Source: Alteromonas australica (GTDB lineage: Bacteria; Pseudomonadota; Gammaproteobacteria; Enterobacterales; Alteromonadaceae). From it: 64,000 nucleotides of DNA. The position numbers and the translations under genes were made by a program. Each line of letters starts with the position of its first letter. Position 1 is the stretch's first letter. Shown here piece after piece: positions 60,267-64,000 of the stretch. Under the pieces are notes generated by a model. The model searched no databases. It was not told the DNA's origin and worked only from the letters and a program-made list of their open reading frames with translations. The stretch lies in NCBI RefSeq assembly GCF_000730385.1, contig NZ_CP008849.1, positions 2,666,001-2,730,000 on the forward strand. Direction: 5' to 3'.

Positions 60267-60866
60267 CTATAACTTTCGGCGCCCTGAAAACGCATGTGTA
60301 AGGGTGTTTCCATCAATATATTCTAGCTCCCCACCAACGGGGACCCCATGGGCAATTCGTGACGCATCAATATTGTGACTAGCACACACTTGACCAATAT
60401 AGTGTGCTGTGGCCTCCCCTTCCACGGTGGGGTTGGTTGCTAAAATCACTTCGTTAATGCCCCCAGCAGACAGACGCCTCTCAAGCTCATCTAAGCCTAT
60501 TTCGTTCGGCCCTACACCATCGATAGGCGATAGATGCCCCATCAACACAAAGTATTGGCCTTTGTAGCTCAAGGTTTGCTCAATAGCCAAAACGTCTTGT
60601 GGGCTTTCTACAATGCACAGAAGCCCGCTTGCTTCGCGTTCAGGGTGACGGCAAATTTCACACAGTGCATCCTCTGTAAACGTTCTGCAGCGTTCACAAT
60701 GGTGTATATGCTCCATAGCGTTATGTAAAACATTGCTTAAGTCCAGCGCACCAGTACGATTGCGCTCCAACAGATGAAATGCCATCCGCTGTGCGCTTTT
60801 TTGCCCTACACCAGGTAGACAGGTTAAGGCTTGAATGAGTTCGGTAAGTAAAGGGCTAAACTTCAT
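60267..60866 (-). CDS. recR: Recombination protein RecR
   Basis: A 199-residue RecFOR pathway protein that helps load RecA. The helix-hairpin-helix [19 protein letters not shown], the zinc finger [16 protein letters not shown] and the Toprim segment [19 protein letters not shown] are intact. It normally follows dnaX-ybaB in an operon; here two accessory genes intervene. Confidence 0.97.
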   Translation of the reverse strand: MKFSPLLTELIQALTCLPGVGQKSAQRMAFHLLERNRTGALDLSNVLHNAMEHIHHCERCRTFTEDALCEICRHPEREASGLLCIVESPQDVLAIEQTLSYKGQYFVLMGHLSPIDGVGPNEIGLDELERRLSAGGINEVILATNPTVEGEATAHYIGQVCASHNIDASRIAHGVPVGGELEYIDGNTLTHAFSGRRKL

Positions 60867-61075
60867 AATGGCTGTATGGATTTGTCACGATTTGAGTGTG
60901 CGCAATGGTCGCATTTAACGATGCCCCATTCAACTGATTCGCGTAAGTAAAACCGCGTGAAAGTAATATATTTTAGCCACGTTCAGTTTACATTCATTTT
61001 CACGTAACTATAGTTCCTTATCGTTTTACCCCCTATAGCTAGTAGGGCTACCATTTTCTCGAAAAAGGATATTTT

Positions 61076-61909
61076 ATGAAGTTTCGTCGTCCCCTCATGT
61101 GTGCCATTGTACTATCAACTTCTCTTACAACCCCTCTTGCGTTAGCTCAAACCGCGCAAATTCATCACGAAGTTAGCCTAGGTATCTCTGATATCAAAGA
61201 CGCAGACGATAAATTTCTGGGTGTAGGTTACCGCTATTATTTCGATACTGTGAATATGGCTACTCAGCCTTGGGCGATAAGCCCCTACCTTCAGCGCGCT
61301 AACAATGCATCGGTAAACTATTTTGCTATCGACGACCTAAACAGTATCAATATAGATGGCGAATGGTTTTATTCTGATACTCTCATAGTGCGTGGTCGCT
61401 ATGGGAGGATTTCCGACGAAAGGAATTTATCTGATGTTACTCAGCAACGGGTAGGCATCAGTTTGTCCACCTTTGCCAACGACCACTGGGAATACGGTGC
61501 AGGTATCGATCTTTTCGATATTGAAGAAGCGTTTTACGCTTATGATGACCCAACAACAAGATATAAAGCTGATGATAACGAACTCAGTTTCAGTATCTTT
61601 GCTAGGTATACCAGCTTTGGAGGGACAGCAAAAAGCTTCACGCCAGGGTGGGATATCGCGATGAAAGGCACTCACTTCGACGACGAATTTTCAATTGAGA
61701 TTGACGCAGATTACTATCTTAAACCCAATTGGAGTGTGGGTGTCGCTGCACTGTATGAAAACCATGACGGCTACAGTTCAGAGAACCTAGTCGAATTAGG
61801 TACCAACTATTGGTTTAACCCTTATTCATCGCTTAGATTTGGCCTAGGATATGATACAGACGATGGCGATTTAGGTTCTATTACGCTGTTAGGCACTTTC
61901 AGGTTTTAA
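61076..61909 (+). CDS. Putative outer-membrane beta-barrel protein
   Basis: A 277-residue exported protein. The signal peptide is MKFRRPLMCAIVLSTSLTTP ending at ALA-Q. The rest is alternating strands with many Tyr, Asp and Gly (YRYYFDTVN, FARYTSFGG) and ends with an aromatic residue (LLGTFRF), as outer-membrane barrels do. About 10-12 strands fit the length. No family name can be given. It is convergent with the next gene. Confidence 0.75.
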   Translation: MKFRRPLMCAIVLSTSLTTPLALAQTAQIHHEVSLGISDIKDADDKFLGVGYRYYFDTVNMATQPWAISPYLQRANNASVNYFAIDDLNSINIDGEWFYSDTLIVRGRYGRISDERNLSDVTQQRVGISLSTFANDHWEYGAGIDLFDIEEAFYAYDDPTTRYKADDNELSFSIFARYTSFGGTAKSFTPGWDIAMKGTHFDDEFSIEIDADYYLKPNWSVGVAALYENHDGYSSENLVELGTNYWFNPYSSLRFGLGYDTDDGDLGSITLLGTFRF

Positions 61910-61915
61910 TAAGGT

Positions 61916-62848
61916 TTATTCCGCAGGATTACTTGGCGAAGAAGTCCGTATGGGCTGCTTCGCCACTTTATCGAGCTCGATCTTGTAGGCATTGCCGCCA
62001 ATGAGCCCTTTGAATTCTTCATCGGTAAATACCAGCGTATTGTTGTCGTAAAAGGTAACGGCCTCTTTTTGTGTAATTAACCCTAAATCTATTCTGTAAA
62101 TATCGCCTGAGAAAAATCGGTCTGACGGAAAATTCTCGAATAGCCATATTGACGTTGAGTCTAACAATACTAACCTTTTTCTGTCTGGACTGATGGCTGC
62201 TGAAGTAATCCAACATAACTTTTCCAATGTCGTACAGGTTTTAAAAGCATCTATCTTTTCAGCATTAAAATTTGCCGCATGATCTCCTACTTTATACACA
62301 TTTGTAATACCATCAAATGGCGCAGTTCGATTCTTAGTAAATAAGTAGAGGTTGTGGTCAAACTCAATAAAGGCTTCTAAATCAAAGTTCTTTTGGTGAG
62401 GTTCTACGGGTGTACCATCCATTTCTGGGTAGGTAAATTTAATAATTTCTGCTTCTGTTGTGTCTGTCTTTATATCTATGGGGTTTTCAATTTTATATAT
62501 GGTTAACCATCGCCTGTTATTTTCATTGTTGCCGAAATCGCCTAGAAAAAAATGACCAAACTCGTTTTGTGTCATGTCTTCCCAATCGATATTTTTTGCA
62601 TTGGTTACCGTCACTTCCCTAGCTACTGAACCATCATCATTCAACATATAGAGTTTAGGCCCGTCCCCGCTATCGTTAATGGCCCAAAGACGTAATTTCT
62701 TATCAAACTCAATACCCGAAATTTCACGCACCTTTGGGTCAATATCATGCTGCTTTTTGCTATACAAAGAATACGCAGCCCCCACCGTGAACAACATTGC
62801 CATGCAAGCTAACAGTAGAGATATGAGTACAACGGGCTTTTTAATCAT
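61916..62848 (-). CDS. Exported or membrane-anchored beta-propeller-like protein
   Basis: A 310-residue protein with an N-terminal hydrophobic segment (VVLISLLLACMAMLFTVGAA) that is either an uncleaved anchor or a signal. The soluble part repeats short strands with Trp and Asp (REISGIEFDKKLRLWAINDS, DWEDMTQNEFGHFFLGDFGN, GDIYRIDLGLITQKEAVTFY), consistent with a six- or seven-bladed propeller. The ATG at 62860 is an alternative start. No function is recognised. It lies between recR and ybaB. Confidence 0.7.
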   Translation of the reverse strand: MIKKPVVLISLLLACMAMLFTVGAAYSLYSKKQHDIDPKVREISGIEFDKKLRLWAINDSGDGPKLYMLNDDGSVAREVTVTNAKNIDWEDMTQNEFGHFFLGDFGNNENNRRWLTIYKIENPIDIKTDTTEAEIIKFTYPEMDGTPVEPHQKNFDLEAFIEFDHNLYLFTKNRTAPFDGITNVYKVGDHAANFNAEKIDAFKTCTTLEKLCWITSAAISPDRKRLVLLDSTSIWLFENFPSDRFFSGDIYRIDLGLITQKEAVTFYDNNTLVFTDEEFKGLIGGNAYKIELDKVAKQPIRTSSPSNPAE

Positions 62849-62920
62849 GCAAATACACATCCTTGTTTACGCGTGACATTTTCGCGACCATGAATGACTG
62901 TCTCAACCCGTGTTGCCAAT

Positions 62921-62961
62921 AAAAAAGCAGTTAAGTTAACGGCGTGTTTACTTAACTGCTT
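62921..62961 (-). terminator. ybaB terminator
   Basis: Perfect 12-bp stem AAGCAGTTAAGT / ACTTAACTGCTT with a 13-base loop; on the minus strand it is followed by TTTTATT. It ends the dnaX-ybaB transcript. Confidence 0.85.
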
Positions 62962-63001
62962 CTGGTACGTATCGGGAACGCTGAGTCTGACTAAAAACCT
63001 C

Positions 63002-63328
63002 TTAAAACGGCATTTTGAAGCCCGGAGGTAAAGGCATGCCTCCAGTCACATCACCCATTTTTTCTTTGCTGGTTTCTTGCACGCGACGTACCGCATCGTT
63101 AAATGCTGCGGCAACTAGGTCTTCAACCATATCTTTGTCGTCGTCCATCAAAGAATCGTCAATATCAACACGACGCACGTTGTGGTTACAGGTCATTGTC
63201 ACCTTAACCATACCTGCGCCCGCTTCACCGGTAACCTCTAGGTTCGCTAAGTCGTCTTGTACTTTTTGCATGCGCTCTTGCATTTGCTGCGCCTGCTTCA
63301 TGATATTACCCATTCCACCTTTAAACAT
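63002..63328 (-). CDS. ybaB: YbaB/EbfC nucleoid-associated protein
   Basis: A 108-residue DNA-binding dimer protein of the YbaB family. [20 protein letters not shown] opens it, [20 protein letters not shown] and [20 protein letters not shown] follow, then a Met/Gly/Pro tail. It follows dnaX by 37 bases on the same strand, the usual arrangement. Confidence 0.95.
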   Translation of the reverse strand: MFKGGMGNIMKQAQQMQERMQKVQDDLANLEVTGEAGAGMVKVTMTCNHNVRRVDIDDSLMDDDKDMVEDLVAAAFNDAVRRVQETSKEKMGDVTGGMPLPPGFKMPF

Positions 63329-63365
63329 ATTTTATCTCGCTTCGTTTTGGTGTTAATTGAAACTG

Positions 63366-64000
63366 TTATCTCGCCTTTACCGTGTCGGTAACAATAGATG
63401 CATCAAACATTGATAACAGCGCTTGAATTTTTTCGTCACTTTCTAAAACTTCATGCGCATAGGCTTCGCGCATTGCTACTATTTCTTGTTGAAGTGAATA
63501 TGGTGTCTGAGCAGGGTTGCCCAATACTATTTCGATTTCCACCTGTTCACCTAACGTATGGTGTAGTGCATCCAACAATTGTTTTTTGGCACTCTCATTA
63601 AGTAAATGCGCCTGACTGTTGTCAATTTCAAGCGTAACCTGACCGTTGTTTTTACTGAAAGAGGCATGCAACACAAGCTGCTTTAATAACCCCGCCAGCG
63701 GCATTTGCTCAACCAGGTAGCTCCATTTATCTATTTGACTGGCATGCACCAGTTTTTTACCGTCTTCTAAATACGCCGTTAACTGTCCCTTATACTGCTG
63801 AGGCGCTACACCAGTATCACTTGCTTCACTAGGTTGTAGCGGGTCGCTCGACATTTGCGAATCAACGCTATTTTCATTACGCGGCATGTTCGCATGAGGC
63901 TCACTCTCGTGAGCAAAAGGCGCATGCGATTGTGACGTTACTAGGTCTTCTTCGGTCTGCACTTGTCTTGATGGCGCCTCTACCTGTGCAGGCTCAGCCA
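63366..64000 (-). CDS. dnaX: DNA polymerase III tau subunit, C-terminal part (partial)
   Basis: The minus-strand frame is open to the right edge; at least 210 residues of the C-terminus are visible. The first visible part is a Pro/Gln/Ser-rich linker. The rest (WSYLVEQMPLAGLLKQLVLH and YSLQQEIVAMREAYAHEVLE) is tau domain V, which binds the alpha subunit. The gamma frameshift site lies outside the window. A GTG at 63962 looks like a start but is internal. Its neighbour is ybaB. Confidence 0.9.
   Translation of the reverse strand, partial: AEPAQVEAPSRQVQTEEDLVTSQSHAPFAHESEPHANMPRNENSVDSQMSSDPLQPSEASDTGVAPQQYKGQLTAYLEDGKKLVHASQIDKWSYLVEQMPLAGLLKQLVLHASFSKNNGQVTLEIDNSQAHLLNESAKKQLLDALHHTLGEQVEIEIVLGNPAQTPYSLQQEIVAMREAYAHEVLESDEKIQALLSMFDASIVTDTVKAR

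Noticed and set aside
63366..63962. Complete gene starting with GTG at 63962
   Set aside because: The frame stays open to the window edge and matches the tau C-terminus, so it is a partial dnaX.

Overview
The window looks like chromosomal DNA of a marine gammaproteobacterium of the order Alteromonadales, most likely Alteromonas or a close relative. This is inferred from protein character and gene order; no search was run. Most of it is core chromosome. Several blocks keep the order known from Escherichia coli and Vibrio: dnaX-ybaB / recR-htpG-adk at the right end, the complete histidine operon in the middle, fadR / nhaB-dsbB, and yoaA-tsaB-slp-fadD-rnd-ycgL-ycgM-ycgN. No rRNA, tRNA, CRISPR array, prophage or integron was seen.

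Layout. 0-4 kb: a partial ATP-NAD kinase family gene overlapping epmC, an unknown protein, a thioesterase and a membrane-anchored retropepsin-like protease. 4-9.5 kb: a fatty-acid module of 2,4-dienoyl-CoA reductase (fadH), a probable delta3,5-delta2,4-dienoyl-CoA isomerase, a divergent TetR regulator with a duplicated candidate operator, and a GMC alcohol dehydrogenase. 9.7-18 kb: a neutral-lipid region with a wax ester synthase/diacylglycerol acyltransferase in an operon with a TetR regulator and a DUF445 membrane protein, a patatin-like lipase, a degenerate HD-GYP-like protein and two phasins. 18-31.6 kb: an exported oligopeptidase B, fadR with a FadR-like site, nhaB-dsbB, the ycgLMN group, rnd, and fadD with a FadR-like site. 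31.8-41.6 kb: tsaB, the yoaA helicase, an intracellular GH13 enzyme, a TraB/GumN protein, a SYLF-like lipoprotein, and a Fur-box TonB receptor overlapping a metallo-beta-lactamase-fold gene. 42-49.6 kb: hisGDCBHAF-IE preceded by a His-rich leader peptide and a full attenuator. 50-54 kb: the most plastic part, with a LysR regulator, a formate/nitrite-type channel, a REP-associated (IS200-like) transposase and families of short repeats built on the octamer TGCCTGTC. 54-64 kb: a second TonB receptor, MAPEG, adk, htpG with a heat-shock-type promoter, recR, two accessory genes inserted before ybaB, and the 3' part of dnaX.

The genes between 4 and 30 kb tell one story: uptake and activation (FadD), oxidation including unsaturated fatty acids (FadH and the ECH1-like isomerase), alcohol oxidation (GMC), storage as wax ester or triacylglycerol (WS/DGAT, phasins, patatin) and control (FadR and two TetR proteins). 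The strongest regulatory signals are the his attenuator, a perfect 7-1-7 Fur box, FadR-like 17-mers, the TetR-type palindrome and a sigma-32-like promoter. The best candidate for unexplored biology is the transposase with its repeat families; the TonB/MBL pair and the phasin/WS-DGAT region come next.
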